A DNA stretch of 64,000 bases from Tetramitus jugosus. Taxonomy: Eukaryota > Heterolobosea > Eutetramitea > Acrasida > Vahlkampfiidae. The notes under the pieces were generated by a model. It was not told the origin of the DNA and searched no databases. It was given only the letters and a program-made list of their open reading frames with translations. The stretch lies in the NCBI GenBank assembly GCA_937625935.1, contig OW569380.1:186001-250000 (forward strand), given 5' to 3'. Position numbers and translations under genes: made by a program. Of the stretch, positions 9,246 to 19,325 are shown piece after piece (position 1 is the stretch's first letter; each line of letters begins with the position of its first letter).

Positions 9246-10481
9246 TTACATTGATTTTCTCCATTTTACCGTACCACATATCTTGTTCACCTCGCGATGT
9301 TGTTCTAGGAGCCAATTGAAACTGGCTTGACACACTATCATCAAAGCTTCATCATTGTTGAAATCCTTTTCGACCAAATACAAATCCTCCAATTCATAAT
9401 GAGGTAAGTGCGTACTTATCTGACTCCATATGTGAGCTATCAGTCTGTCCAGTGTTATTTGCCCCGCTACTTGGAAATTTGTCTCCAACATGAACACTTT
9501 ACTGAGAGTGAACAGTGTGACATGAAATGTTGAAACTTTTTGTTGAATTATCTGTTGTTTCTGTGGCTGCGGTTGCTTTTGAGGTTGGATATGTGGCTGT
9601 GGCTGGACTTGTCTCTGTTGTGTCTGTGGTTGCATAGGTGCGACTTGAGTTAGAGGTGACGACGCGACATCAGTGGACGCTGATGACAGTGGAGAACTAG
9701 GTGATCTCTCTGTATCATTCGTATCTAATCTAGTTTTTGGTGGAGTCCTTTCCATATAACTTGCTATATTGGCTTGTTTTTTCGCATCTGGTACGACAGT
9801 GCACGAGGAGCACAACCATTTTGGCGAATACTTTTTCAGTTTTTCTTGGTACCGAGAGAGACATCGTTGATGACTTGCCACACCACACATACTGCACCGA
9901 TAAAACACATTATTGCCCTCTCCACCTTCATCTTCATTCTCACGACTACAAATCGAACAACGAATACACTCACCACAGTACCAATTCTCAACAATTGCAT
10001 CATACGTCGTATAGGGCAATCCACAGCACTGCAAATGCACACACTTATCACACGCCTTACACATGATCAACAAGCTCTGTTTTTCACATCCTTGTTCACA
10101 CACTGAACAAACTTCCTTGCCTGTCATCATCATCATCGTCATCATCTCCTCCTCCAATTCTTCCTCTTGTTCTTCTTCGTCATCTTCATCATCTTCATCA
10201 TACTCTTCATCATCATCTTCATCGTCACTATCATTTCCAGCATTCTCAGCATGTTGGATTCTCTCTCTATAACGACGAGACAGATCCTTCTGGCTATTGG
10301 GAAACTGACGTGTCATTCCCAATTGTGATAAATGAAAGCCTTCATCGAGAATGTCGAGATCTAGCATGGAAGAAGCGAGTTCGTCATCAAACTCGTCCTC
10401 TTCTTCTTCACTTTCGGATCCGATATCTTCTTCTTCTTCTTCTTCGTCTTCAATTAATGGGTCATTGTAGAATGGGTTCAT
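9246..10481 (-). CDS. Acidic protein with tandem PHD-type zinc fingers
   Basis: I start the protein at the ATG at 10481 (MNPFYND), giving 411 residues; the frame is open further upstream, but that part has no protein-like composition. Residues 11-115 are very acidic (E/D runs). Residues about 125-228 carry two adjacent PHD-like fingers: CSVCEQGCEK...CKACDKCVHLQCC...WYCGEC, then CSICSR...YRCSMCGVASHQRC...WLCSSC. A Q/P-rich linker follows, and the last 100 residues are a compact helical region. PHD pairs commonly read histone H3 tails, so a chromatin role is likely but inferred. The 288-bp gap to the next gene, transcribed divergently, probably holds both promoters. A missed 3' exon is possible. 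Confidence 0.75.
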   Translation of the reverse strand: MNPFYNDPLIEDEEEEEEDIGSESEEEEDEFDDELASSMLDLDILDEGFHLSQLGMTRQFPNSQKDLSRRYRERIQHAENAGNDSDDEDDDEEYDEDDEDDEEEQEEELEEEMMTMMMMTGKEVCSVCEQGCEKQSLLIMCKACDKCVHLQCCGLPYTTYDAIVENWYCGECIRCSICSRENEDEGGEGNNVFYRCSMCGVASHQRCLSRYQEKLKKYSPKWLCSSCTVVPDAKKQANIASYMERTPPKTRLDTNDTERSPSSPLSSASTDVASSPLTQVAPMQPQTQQRQVQPQPHIQPQKQPQPQKQQIIQQKVSTFHVTLFTLSKVFMLETNFQVAGQITLDRLIAHIWSQISTHLPHYELEDLYLVEKDFNNDEALMIVCQASFNWLLEQHREVNKICGTVKWRKSM

Positions 10482-10768
10482 TTTTCGTGCTTTGTGTGGA
10501 ATTGTCGGATGATCGGTGAATCTGTGTGAAAATTCTATTTTTGATTGTTCGAATTCAATTAGGTTATAAATTGTATGGGATTGTTGTTTACAACGGGAAG
10601 TCTGAAAAAGAATCCTTGCTTTCAGGGTGTCAATTATTAGAAAGGGCTTCTCTTCACAGAAAGTTGTTCTTCTTTTATCAGTTGGAGGATACAGACTGAA
10701 CAAGAAGAAAACAGATACAACCGATACTTTCGCACAAACAACAACAGTTAAGAACAAATCGTTTAACA

Positions 10769-11629
10769 ATGGTCGAAAGCAACAAGATTAGTAAAGTTAA
10801 GAAAGGAAAAGAAGTCAATAAGATGGAGAAAACAGAGACATCCGTTGTGGCATCTGATACCATTGACATGCTCTCTATTAACCAAGGAATGAAAGAGCAA
10901 ATGGAAAAGATGGAAGAGGAGAAAATTGAGGCATCAAAGCACCCAGATAACGAAGAACCTCTCAAAGTTCTCGTAGAAACCGAAAAGGAAAAGAAGGATG
11001 TTGAGAAACTGGCTGAATCAATTGGAGCTGAAGTGGTGGAACAAGAGCAACAACCTGATCAGAACAAGAAGAAAAAGAAGGACAGAAAGAGCCCTACTAA
11101 AGAACACAACAAGGAGGAATTCCAAGAGGTAGATGTCAAGGAAGCGTTCCAAGAAGCAAAGAAAGAGGTTTTTGAAGCCAAAGAACAATTACATTCACTG
11201 GAAGATAGCCTCAATCCAACACAGAGAAATGCATATGAGCTTCGATTGAAGCAGCATGATCCATCACAGCACCGAGCCTTCCCTACTCAGAGCGAGCATG
11301 CAATTGACATTGGTAGTCAACAACCATCTCAAGAAGAGCCAGTTCAGAAGGAGAGTAGTTGGATCAGTGAGGGAATCTCTGAAGTAACAGAGGAAGCCAA
11401 GGAGATGGTGAACGATGCAATTTCTTTTGTCAAGGGAATCTTCAATCCAAAGGAAGAAGAACCGAAGGAAGAAGACAATGAAGACAACAGCCTTGATAGA
11501 GATATGAATCAACTCTCCATTACGGAGAAGATTATGAATACAATAGACTCTGGTAAGGAACGTGTGTACAATGCCTTTGGATACGATAAATCCAACCAGG
11601 AAGAAAAGAAGGAAGAAGGAGATAATTGA
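10769..11629 (+). CDS. Highly charged K/E-rich protein, unknown
   Basis: A 286-residue, intron-free frame. Composition is dominated by K, E, Q and D, with a lysine-rich block near residue 100 (KKKKKDRKSP). The C-terminal third holds an amphipathic stretch (SWISEGISEVTEEAKEMVNDAISFVKGIF) that looks like repeated 11-mer amphipathic helices of the kind found in LEA-like or apolipoprotein-like proteins. No signal peptide, TM segment or enzyme motif is visible. It lies head-to-head with the PHD protein and converges on the membrane protein downstream. Probably largely disordered; function unknown. Confidence 0.65.
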   Translation: MVESNKISKVKKGKEVNKMEKTETSVVASDTIDMLSINQGMKEQMEKMEEEKIEASKHPDNEEPLKVLVETEKEKKDVEKLAESIGAEVVEQEQQPDQNKKKKKDRKSPTKEHNKEEFQEVDVKEAFQEAKKEVFEAKEQLHSLEDSLNPTQRNAYELRLKQHDPSQHRAFPTQSEHAIDIGSQQPSQEEPVQKESSWISEGISEVTEEAKEMVNDAISFVKGIFNPKEEEPKEEDNEDNSLDRDMNQLSITEKIMNTIDSGKERVYNAFGYDKSNQEEKKEEGDN

Positions 11630-11716
11630 GCACATGAACTTCAAAATACATTGTAACAACAATAACAAACCAATCAATATAAGTCACAAAACAAACAAAC
11701 AAAACCCTTTTGTCCT

Positions 11717-12181
11717 TTACTTTGTCTTCTTCTTTTCAACAGCACCACTGTCTCTTGTCGTCACAATCAAAAACTCATAACCAGTCAACGAGATGCCCAC
11801 CGTGTACAGCACAAATGGCACTAGATACGGAGCTCCAAACAAGAAAACGAACAAAAATCGGAAGCTACCAAATGCCGCCAACGACATTGTCGCCCAAAAA
11901 GCAAAGTAGTAAAGGGAATGAGGCGCCAAAAGTGAAGAATAATCCACTTGTGATTTTGGCGCCATCATGGAACTGACAACAGCAAAAACCTGTATCAATA
12001 AATAAGCAAATACCATCAACATATCAATCAATGAGAAGAATGAGTGATTATTCTTCTGATATCGATTGATTGTGAGAAGGAATATGAGAGCTCCTACTCC
12101 AATGTTGACAAATCGTCCAGCCTTGTTTGCCAACTGTTGTGCTTGAGAGAACACTTGTTCAATGGGTTTGCTACTTTGCAT
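11717..12181 (-). CDS. Small four-TM membrane protein
   Basis: 154 residues with four hydrophobic segments at about 27-40, 52-70, 87-112 and 113-137, a short polar N-terminus (residues 1-25, helical, QAQQLANKAG) and a basic KKKTK C-terminal tail that could serve as an ER-retrieval or cytosolic anchor. The layout resembles small tetraspanning families such as MARVEL or ORM/reticulon-like proteins, but no signature is decisive. The gene is convergent with the charged protein upstream, with 87 bp between stops. Confidence 0.65.
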   Translation of the reverse strand: MQSSKPIEQVFSQAQQLANKAGRFVNIGVGALIFLLTINRYQKNNHSFFSLIDMLMVFAYLLIQVFAVVSSMMAPKSQVDYSSLLAPHSLYYFAFWATMSLAAFGSFRFLFVFLFGAPYLVPFVLYTVGISLTGYEFLIVTTRDSGAVEKKKTK

Positions 12182-12387
12182 GATGAGATCTTGTTTCTGG
12201 TCGTTTTTGTGTGCGTTGGGTTGAAATTTCTTCTCTCGTGAGAAAAATTTCCTTTTCTTTTAAAAAACTTCAAGCGTTGAAATGAGGTCGTAAGACGAGG
12301 GTTTGTTTCACTTCCTTTAACACCTCAGAGGGCGAGGTTGAGTCATGAACTTGAACTGTTGATACTCTCAAAAGAAAAAGAAAAAAT

Positions 12388-13308
12388 TTATGGATATGTA
12401 ATGTCCCAATGGTTTCCTTCGTGGGCATAGATGCTTCCAGAGGATGCCTTATACATCAGAGCTCCATCACCTCTTCTGCCAATGTAAGGAAAACTAGAAG
12501 TGATATACTTGTTGATGCAAGAGTTCAATGAGATATCTAGCTTGAAACCATTGCCGTGGCTTAACGGCATGATTGCATGACCAACCTCAGTTCCTCCAGT
12601 GATGTTAATTGGACATCCAGAGGCTCTCTTGAGAGTCACAATCATGTCAATGGTCCTAGTGTTGACTTGATCCAGAGAGGTGCATCTAACACTGTTTCTA
12701 TTGGGACATATCTGATTGTAAATAGTTATACCAGCAGAACGAACCTTGTTCAAAGCATCAGCATTGGACATCTTGCCGCCGCCTCCACCTCCACCTCCAC
12801 CAACAACAGTGACAAAGTTGCTTGCGACCCATCCACCATTGATCGAGTACCAAGTGTAACCACATCCAGCCGCAGTTTGACCAGTGAAGGTTGCAGTATG
12901 ACCTGGAGACAATACTCTGACGACAGAGTTGGTGGTACATGGACCAGAACGGATATTTAAATGAGTTGTAGCTTTCAATGTAGCACCATTGGAGATGGAT
13001 GCATCAGAGAGAGTCTCTTCAGTTGGAGTGGCAGTTTCAGTGGTCTTCTTGGTGCCCTTCTTGAAGGAATAAGCAATCTTTCTGGCGTTTTCAGCCTTTC
13101 GAATCGCCTTGTTCAACTTTTCAATCAGCTTCTTGACCTCTGGGTCAGTGATCTTTGACAAGTCAACAGATCGTCTGGCTTGGACAGCCTTCGTAACCCA
13201 ATGGTTAGGCTGCTTTCTGGCAAGCTTGTTGTGTGAGGCAGCCTGGGAGACAGTCAACAATGCCAACAACAGAACTGCAACGATTGCAATCATAGAGATT
13301 CTCATCAT
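12388..13308 (-). CDS. Secreted SH3b-domain peptidase with an M15-like (peptidoglycan endopeptidase) C-terminal domain
   Basis: 306 residues. A clear signal peptide occupies residues 1-23 (ISMIAIVAVLLLALLTVSQA). After a basic linker, residues ~110-165 form a bacterial-type SH3 domain (LNIRSGPCTTNSVVRVL...WYSINGGWVASNFV), then a run of nine glycines, then a domain with SHGNGFKLDI and, near the end, EGNHWDI. These fit the zinc-binding pattern of M15 peptidases (SHxxGxxxD ... ExxHW.D), which cut peptidoglycan stem peptides. SH3b domains bind cell walls, so the protein looks like a secreted endolysin. Cysteines suggest disulfides. This family is typical of bacteria and phages; in an amoeba it probably came by transfer and helps to lyse bacterial food. 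Substrate is inferred. Confidence 0.7.
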   Translation of the reverse strand: MMRISMIAIVAVLLLALLTVSQAASHNKLARKQPNHWVTKAVQARRSVDLSKITDPEVKKLIEKLNKAIRKAENARKIAYSFKKGTKKTTETATPTEETLSDASISNGATLKATTHLNIRSGPCTTNSVVRVLSPGHTATFTGQTAAGCGYTWYSINGGWVASNFVTVVGGGGGGGGGKMSNADALNKVRSAGITIYNQICPNRNSVRCTSLDQVNTRTIDMIVTLKRASGCPINITGGTEVGHAIMPLSHGNGFKLDISLNSCINKYITSSFPYIGRRGDGALMYKASSGSIYAHEGNHWDITYP

Positions 13309-13718
13309 TGGTTAGGATAATGTAGTGTGATATGTTTTATGTCAAAGAATGGATGATGGTTGAAAGAATTGAGTCGCCGCTACGTTGCTGATTTTATGGA
13401 GGATGATGTGGTGGTTCACGCTTGAAAGTCCCGATAAGGTGATTGAGCCGCGAAGGGAGGGTTTGTTTGGAAGCTCAGTCGGACCATGGTTGTCACCTTT
13501 CTCGAAATTATTGACAGGATCACAGACATCGCACATGCACTCATGCTGGCATTGTTTGTTTGAATTTGGGTGACTGGAGTTTTTACATGTCTCCGATGAA
13601 AGGCATCAAGTAAAAGCTTGTTTTGATATTCTATTGTTTTATTCTAATAAATTACAGGAGAGATAACGGGAGTGGAGAATGTGGTGAAAAAGTGAGAGGT
13701 GGCTCTAGAGTCAGAAAT
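13309..13718. other. Intergenic, no gene seen
   Basis: This 410-bp stretch separates the start of the secreted peptidase from the stop of histone H1. It should hold the peptidase promoter and 5' UTR and the histone 3' UTR. Short open frames occur on both strands, but none has protein-like composition or a splice-supported extension. Confidence 0.5.
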
Positions 13719-14315
13719 CTAGTTCTTTCTGGCAGCAGCAGTTCTCTTCGTTCTAACGGTACGTGCAGCAGTTCTTGCCTTCTTAACTCTGTCAGCACTC
13801 GTCTTTTTCTTGGCAACAGCAGAGCTCTTGAGTGGCTTTCTGGTTCTTGGACCATCAGTCGACTCTTCTTCTTCCTTCTTTGTTGATTTGGTTGCTCCTC
13901 TCTTCTTTGCGACTCTTGGTTCAGGTTGTTCCTTCTTTGCTCTTGGCACAGCGGCTGCCTTCTTCTTTGGTTCAGGCTTCGTCTCTTCGACTTCAGATTC
14001 GCTCTCCTCGTCACTGGCATCCTTCATTGCCTTGAGCACTTCTCTCTTGTATGATTGAGAGAACTTGTAGGATTGGCTGGTCACCTTCTCAAGCTTTGTC
14101 TCTTCGACCATCTTGGCCAATGCTTGCTTCAAGTGAACATTAAAGTTGTCTGGCAAGTCATAGTGCTCTTCTAGGTAGGACTTGATGGCAGCCAAGCTGA
14201 CACCACCTCTCTTGGATTGCTTGTGCACAGCCTTGGTGACCATCTCACGGTAAGTTGGATGGGAAGCGGAGGAGGCCTTTGATTTGGATTTGGATTGAGT
14301 TCTAACTTCAGTCAT
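13719..14315 (-). CDS. Linker histone H1
   Basis: 198 residues. A short basic N-terminal tail is followed at about residues 18-90 by the winged-helix H15 domain (HPTYREMVTKAVHKQ...GVSLAAIKSYLEEHY...NVHLKQALAKMVEE.KL). The C-terminal tail is rich in K, R, A, P and S (PKKKAAAVPRAKK, TAARTVRTKRTAAARKN) with an acidic insert near residue 100. Size and layout match eukaryotic H1 proteins that bind nucleosome linker DNA and compact chromatin. It carries no intron, as is common for histone genes. Confidence 0.93.
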   Translation of the reverse strand: MTEVRTQSKSKSKASSASHPTYREMVTKAVHKQSKRGGVSLAAIKSYLEEHYDLPDNFNVHLKQALAKMVEETKLEKVTSQSYKFSQSYKREVLKAMKDASDEESESEVEETKPEPKKKAAAVPRAKKEQPEPRVAKKRGATKSTKKEEEESTDGPRTRKPLKSSAVAKKKTSADRVKKARTAARTVRTKRTAAARKN

Positions 14316-14520
14316 GTTTGGAGATATGATACTACTAATTACTACTACTTTACGATTCTTCGGTTTGTTTGTATGTGATAAAGAAAACAGTTGTCTGGTA
14401 ATCTGGTAATTCTATTTATTCCAAGTGAAAAAGAGAACTTGCACTGTGATAAAAAAGTAACGGATTTTACTTTCAACTCCGATCACAAAATCCGATAACG
14501 AGAAACACCGCCTCCTCCCC

Positions 14521-16248
14521 ATGCTTTGCAGCAAAAACAACAGAACCAAAAATCAAATGTTCAAAGTGCCCAATGCCCCTCCATCAAAACACCATCAGTC
14601 TTCTCTCAAGAGAGAAAGATCATCATCATCCTCACCCACCACATCCACCACCAAAAAAGCAAAACTATCATCATCACCCAATGAAGACCTAACTTTGCAA
14701 CTCAAAAAAACAATCAAGCAACTCACTCAACAATCGGAGATTAATCTCGAGCGGAGAAATAAATACCCCACCGATCCAAATCAATGGCTAGAGAGTGAAC
14801 TAAAGATTGACGAGTCATTGAAGCAAATGCAAGACTTATCACTCCACAACTCACTATATCCTCAAATGGTTCAATTAGAGTTGATACCCGTACTGAGTCA
14901 ATTGCTGTCACATGAGAATGTAGATGTCGTTTTGGATGTCATTGATTTGTTGATTGAATTTACAGAATTTGATGATGATGATGAGAATGATGAGAATAAG
15001 AGGATAGAAATGATGAATCCCATGTTGGATGCCATTTTTGAGTGTGAAGTTTTGCAAATTTTGGTGAGTTTATTGAACGAAGAGAATCGTCGATTGAACC
15101 GATTCAAGCAATCACTCATTTTGCAAATTATTGAAAATTTGCATCGCTGGGATGCGCAACGCACGATTCGCGCTACGATTTTACCCGAGTCCAAAACAAA
15201 ATTTTGCGAATGGATCATGAGTGAAATTAGTATGGACGATCAAAACAAGAGTGCAAAAAATTGGGATGAGTTGCATGCATATGTGTTTGAGATTTTGGCA
15301 GTGATGGCTGCGACAGAGTTGGACAATGATGAATCGCATCGAATTACGATTGGTCAACACACGGAAACCATGTTGAACACGATGAATTATTTTCGAAAGA
15401 ATAAGCCTAGGTCAATGGACGAAGAAGAAATGGTGCATAATTTGTTTGATTGTCTGTGTTCGTGTCTCATGACTCGTGAGACTCAGGATCTTTTGAGATT
15501 GTTGGAAGGATTGGAGTTGTTGATTCTCGTGACGCGTGAGAGCTCAAAAATGAGACATGCAGCCATTAAAGCCATCAGTTTTGCACTGTTGAACAATAGA
15601 GAAAATTGTGTAAAGTTTATGGATATTGGTGGGCATGCGACATTGTTTGCCGTGTTTATGAAGATTGGAGCGCAGGAGAAGAAACAAAAGGGAAAAGGCA
15701 AGAAGAAGGAAAGTACGAACAAGAAGAAGGAGATGGAGAGTCAAGAGCTGAATGATCAGTTGGAGGAGCACATCATATCGATCCTTGTGTCTCTATTCAT
15801 TCATACCACTGATCAAGATCAATACTTTAATACTTTGATTAAGAAGTTTTCAGAGAATCAATTTGAAAAGACAAGTGTGCTCATGAGTTTGTTCCGCAAG
15901 TATTACACTCGTGTGTACCTGTTTGATCATCGAGTGGAGAGTGGAGCTTGGGATCGCGATTATGGTTTTCTAGGGATGGACGAAGAGCAGAGAGAGGCGC
16001 TCATCTACTCGGAGCGGCTGAAAGAAGGTTTGTTTCTTGTGCAGCGAATGTGTATTATCATTGCATTTCTTCATGGCGATTCATCCATTCGAGAGCAGTT
16101 GTTGTCCAAGCTTTCTGAACTACAAGTGAATATTGCGACTGTTCACGCAATCTTGCAAGATGCCGGCTATGGAGATGAGGATGAGGAGGGAGATGACGAG
16201 GCTTCAAAACGATTGAATAATATCGTCAAACTACTTGTTTCTGCCTGA
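14521..16248 (+). CDS. CTNNBL1: Beta-catenin-like protein 1 (CTNNBL1) homologue, spliceosome-associated
   Basis: 575 residues from the first ATG; the ATG at 14557 (MFKVPNAP) is an equally good start. After a basic, S-rich nuclear-localisation-like N-terminus (PTTSTTKKAKL), the armadillo-type fold follows: W.ESELKIDESLKQMQ, LIPVLSQLLSHENVDVVLDVIDLL.EFT, LFDCLCSCLM, KFMDIGGHATLFAVFMK, EEHIISILVSLF, and RLKEGLFLVQRMC near the C-terminus. Order and length match human CTNNBL1 (about 563 residues). The family binds the Prp19/CDC5L complex and acts in pre-mRNA splicing in the nucleus. An acidic insert (DDDDENDEN) and a lysine-rich insert (KKQKGKGKKKE) are lineage extras. Confidence 0.88.
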   Translation: MLCSKNNRTKNQMFKVPNAPPSKHHQSSLKRERSSSSSPTTSTTKKAKLSSSPNEDLTLQLKKTIKQLTQQSEINLERRNKYPTDPNQWLESELKIDESLKQMQDLSLHNSLYPQMVQLELIPVLSQLLSHENVDVVLDVIDLLIEFTEFDDDDENDENKRIEMMNPMLDAIFECEVLQILVSLLNEENRRLNRFKQSLILQIIENLHRWDAQRTIRATILPESKTKFCEWIMSEISMDDQNKSAKNWDELHAYVFEILAVMAATELDNDESHRITIGQHTETMLNTMNYFRKNKPRSMDEEEMVHNLFDCLCSCLMTRETQDLLRLLEGLELLILVTRESSKMRHAAIKAISFALLNNRENCVKFMDIGGHATLFAVFMKIGAQEKKQKGKGKKKESTNKKKEMESQELNDQLEEHIISILVSLFIHTTDQDQYFNTLIKKFSENQFEKTSVLMSLFRKYYTRVYLFDHRVESGAWDRDYGFLGMDEEQREALIYSERLKEGLFLVQRMCIIIAFLHGDSSIREQLLSKLSELQVNIATVHAILQDAGYGDEDEEGDDEASKRLNNIVKLLVSA

Positions 16249-16390
16249 TTTTTCCACTTCCAGGATATCAATACAATTTTGAATTGTTGTAAGACCATTT
16301 ATTTGTTCATAGTTTTGGAATCATCAATCAGTCCATAAGAAAATTATGAGAGCCAGTAATTACATTAGAATTCATTGTAAAAGGAATTGT

Positions 16391-18835
16391 TTATTGGAAC
16401 AAGTCGCCATTAGGATTCATGACATCAGCGAGTTCGACTGGATCAGCGTTGTGCTTCAAGCAATAGTCATCATGCTTTCTGAGCAAATATTGGAAGTATG
16501 GAATCTTGATTGGTGCATCTACGGCAATTCTAGGATTGTATGGAGTAACCTTGTTGATTGCTTCAATACAAATGTCGAATCTGCTGGCCTTGTTAGCTGT
16601 CAACATTCTGAATGGAGTAGTGGTTGTACCTTCTTCAATGTAACCGAGCACTTCGAATCGTTGAATATGCTTTCTACCAAAGAGCAATTGCTTGACAGCG
16701 GATGGATAACCATGGAAGTTAAAAATACATGGCTTATCATTGGTAAGCAAAGCATTGAACAGCACTTCGGTCAAACCGTGAGGATGTCTTCCATTGACAT
16801 CCAAAATCATCAAATCGGTAATGTTGACAACACGAACAGTCATTGCTGGGCAGTGTTTCTTCAACAATTGAGCTGCTGCGATCACTTCGGTTGTGGTTTC
16901 ATTACCAATACCAACAAGAACTACATCTGGTTCAACACCATCTTGCTCAGTACCTGCCCACTTCCAAATGGAAGCACCAGCTCTGCAATGTTCAACTGCT
17001 TCATCCATTGACAACCAGTTGGATCCTTCATTCTTTGAAGAAATAATCAAGTTAATGTAATCCTTACTCCTCAAACAGTGGTCCAAGGTGGAAACCAAGC
17101 AGTTGGCATCTGGAGGCAAGTATACTCTGACAACATCACTCTTCATGTTGATCAACGTATTGATGAAACCAGGGTTCTGGTGACTGAAACCGTTGTGTTC
17201 TTGTCTCCACAATGTACTGGAGGCAATATAGTTGAAGGAGGCAACAGGATTTCTCCATGGAATCTCCTTTGAAATCTTCATGAACTTTGCATATTGGGTC
17301 ATCATTGTGGCAACAATGCCCAAGAAAGCTTCATAACTTGGGAACAAAGCAAATCTACCGGTCAAAATGTATCCTTGCATCATTGCTTGGCATGTGTGCT
17401 CAGACAAGATTTCAATGACACCGCCATCATCATTGGCAGTAGGTTCCCACCATTGATAGTTACGGTGAGTGGTCTTGAATACACCATGCAGCTTATTGCT
17501 CTCCAACTCATCTGGACTGAAAATCTTGAATCTAGTCAAGTTCTTCTCAAACACCTCAGCCATATAGTTACCGCCTTGTTGGGTAGCGCTGACTGCTAGC
17601 TTCCCTCTCGAGTTGTTATCAATTTTAACAGTGTAGTTGAAGATGTCAGGCAAATCCATTGGCTTGAACTTTGGTTGAACGTGTCTATTGGCACCCATTC
17701 TTCTGTGTCCAGTTGGGCAAGTGTCACGAATCACTTGCTTGATAGTACCATTCGCATCGAACAAATTATCAACGTTGTATGATCTCAACCATGATTCCAA
17801 GAGTGATAATTCCTCAGGATCTTCACGTACCTTTGGTGCAGGAACTTGATGACTGAGGCAGTTGCCCTCAATCTTCTTGCCATGTAATTGCTTAATGCCA
17901 GTCCATCCCTTTGGTGTCTTCATAATGATCATTGGCCATCTTGGCTTAAAGATTGGCTTTCCACTTCTGGCTGCTTGTTGAATCTTTCTAATCTCAGAGT
18001 AAGCCCACTCCATTGCGTCCATCATATCAATATCGACTCTTGCCAAATCATTACCAACAATTCTTGGTTGATAGCCATAACCAATGAACAAGTGAATCAA
18101 ATTCTTGTCACTCATGGTACCGTACAGAGTTGGAGAAGAAATCTTGTAGCCGTTCAAGTGAACAATAGGGATCACAGCACCACTTGCTCTTGGATCGATA
18201 AACTTGTGTGCATGCCATGCAGTAGCAGTTGGTCCAGTCTCACACTCACCATCACCAACGAGAACAGTTGTAATGAGATCAGGGTTGTTCAAAACGGAGC
18301 CATAAGCCACACCTAGAGCATAACCCAATTCACCACCTTCGTGCAAAGTTCCTGGAAGCATTGGATTCACGTGACTTGGGAATCCACCATGTCTAGAGAA
18401 ATCTCTAATCAACAAACTGACTCCCTTTTCATCAAACTCATACTGTGGATAATGCTCAGTCAATTCACCAGAAATGTACAAGTTGGCAACCACAGCTGGA
18501 GCACCGTGACCTGGACCCAAGATAAAGATCATATCCACATCTTCGTGCTTCCTGATCAAGTAGTTGCAATGGCCATAGACCAGATTAATACCAGGACAAG
18601 TACCCCAATGACCCAACAATCTAGTTTTGATGTGATCCACAGTCAATGGCTCTCTCAACAAGCAATTCTTGTTCAAGTAGATTTGAGCAGCAGACAAATA
18701 GTTGGCACAGTCTCTTTGGAGCTTCAAGGCATCCAAATCCTTCTTTTGTTCCTCTGTAAGGGAACGTTCCACCTGATCAATGTTGGTAAAGTGGGCATCA
18801 ATTGGAGAATCTACCTCTTGGTCTACGTTGCTCAT
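16391..18835 (-). CDS. Xylulose-5-phosphate/fructose-6-phosphate phosphoketolase
   Basis: 814 residues, no intron, full family length. Thiamine-diphosphate enzyme that splits xylulose-5-P (or fructose-6-P) with phosphate into acetyl-phosphate and an aldose phosphate. Seen motifs: GPGHGAPAVVANLYISG, FSRHGGFPSHVNPMLPGTLHEGGELGYALG, the TPP/Mg motif VGDGECETGPTATAWHAHKF, then LNGYKISSPTLYG, and in the C-terminal half FPSYEAFLGIVATMMTQYAKF and WRQEHNGFSHQNPGF. No targeting peptide is evident, so it is probably cytosolic. It lies head-to-head with acetate kinase, its natural partner, with 490 bp between the two starts. Phosphoketolases are mainly bacterial and fungal; presence here suggests ancient transfer. 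Confidence 0.95.
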   Translation of the reverse strand: MSNVDQEVDSPIDAHFTNIDQVERSLTEEQKKDLDALKLQRDCANYLSAAQIYLNKNCLLREPLTVDHIKTRLLGHWGTCPGINLVYGHCNYLIRKHEDVDMIFILGPGHGAPAVVANLYISGELTEHYPQYEFDEKGVSLLIRDFSRHGGFPSHVNPMLPGTLHEGGELGYALGVAYGSVLNNPDLITTVLVGDGECETGPTATAWHAHKFIDPRASGAVIPIVHLNGYKISSPTLYGTMSDKNLIHLFIGYGYQPRIVGNDLARVDIDMMDAMEWAYSEIRKIQQAARSGKPIFKPRWPMIIMKTPKGWTGIKQLHGKKIEGNCLSHQVPAPKVREDPEELSLLESWLRSYNVDNLFDANGTIKQVIRDTCPTGHRRMGANRHVQPKFKPMDLPDIFNYTVKIDNNSRGKLAVSATQQGGNYMAEVFEKNLTRFKIFSPDELESNKLHGVFKTTHRNYQWWEPTANDDGGVIEILSEHTCQAMMQGYILTGRFALFPSYEAFLGIVATMMTQYAKFMKISKEIPWRNPVASFNYIASSTLWRQEHNGFSHQNPGFINTLINMKSDVVRVYLPPDANCLVSTLDHCLRSKDYINLIISSKNEGSNWLSMDEAVEHCRAGASIWKWAGTEQDGVEPDVVLVGIGNETTTEVIAAAQLLKKHCPAMTVRVVNITDLMILDVNGRHPHGLTEVLFNALLTNDKPCIFNFHGYPSAVKQLLFGRKHIQRFEVLGYIEEGTTTTPFRMLTANKASRFDICIEAINKVTPYNPRIAVDAPIKIPYFQYLLRKHDDYCLKHNADPVELADVMNPNGDLFQ

Positions 18836-19325
18836 CTTGTATGTTGCTATAGTGTGTCTTTGGTTGGTTTGTTGTGATGGTTTGGTTGTTAGATGGGTGT
18901 GGTGCTTTGTTGGTTGTTAATTTTGGGTTTAGCACAGTGCTGAGGATCTCGTCATCTACGAATTATAAACCAATCTCAGGGACCAAATTTAACAAAACTT
19001 TTGGGTATTCATTGGATGTTTCGATCAGGTATTGTCGGGGAAAATTGGTCCCTACAAAGAAACGTCCGAGAATGGCCATAGTGTTGTCCTAGGTGGGCAA
19101 AAACACCTGGGCGTTTCAGTCACCGCGGAACTGTCCTACCTAACTGATAGTGAATATCTTCTCAAGGGCAACGTGCAAGACCAATGCGTAAAGAGCCCTT
19201 GAATTACGGTTCTGTAGTCCAGGCAGAGTTGGTTCCGACCATTCATTCTTCTGTGTGTATTTTTACTTGCACACGGATCTTTGAGCTTACCGGATATCAC
19301 AAAAAACACGAACTTCACAGCAGAC
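18836..19325. promoter_or_regulatory. Shared intergenic promoter region between phosphoketolase and acetate kinase
   Basis: 490 bp between two divergent starts whose products act in sequence. It should hold both promoters, perhaps with common control sites. No element can be named from sequence alone. The only long frames here are the non-ATG extension of acetate kinase and its antisense shadows. Confidence 0.5.

Noticed and set aside
10063-10272. Serine-rich plus-strand frame
   Set aside because: It is the complement of the acidic GAT/GAA repeats in the PHD-finger gene.
16346-17011. 221-codon plus-strand frame opposite phosphoketolase
   Set aside because: It is antisense to a fully conserved enzyme and has no domain or composition of its own.
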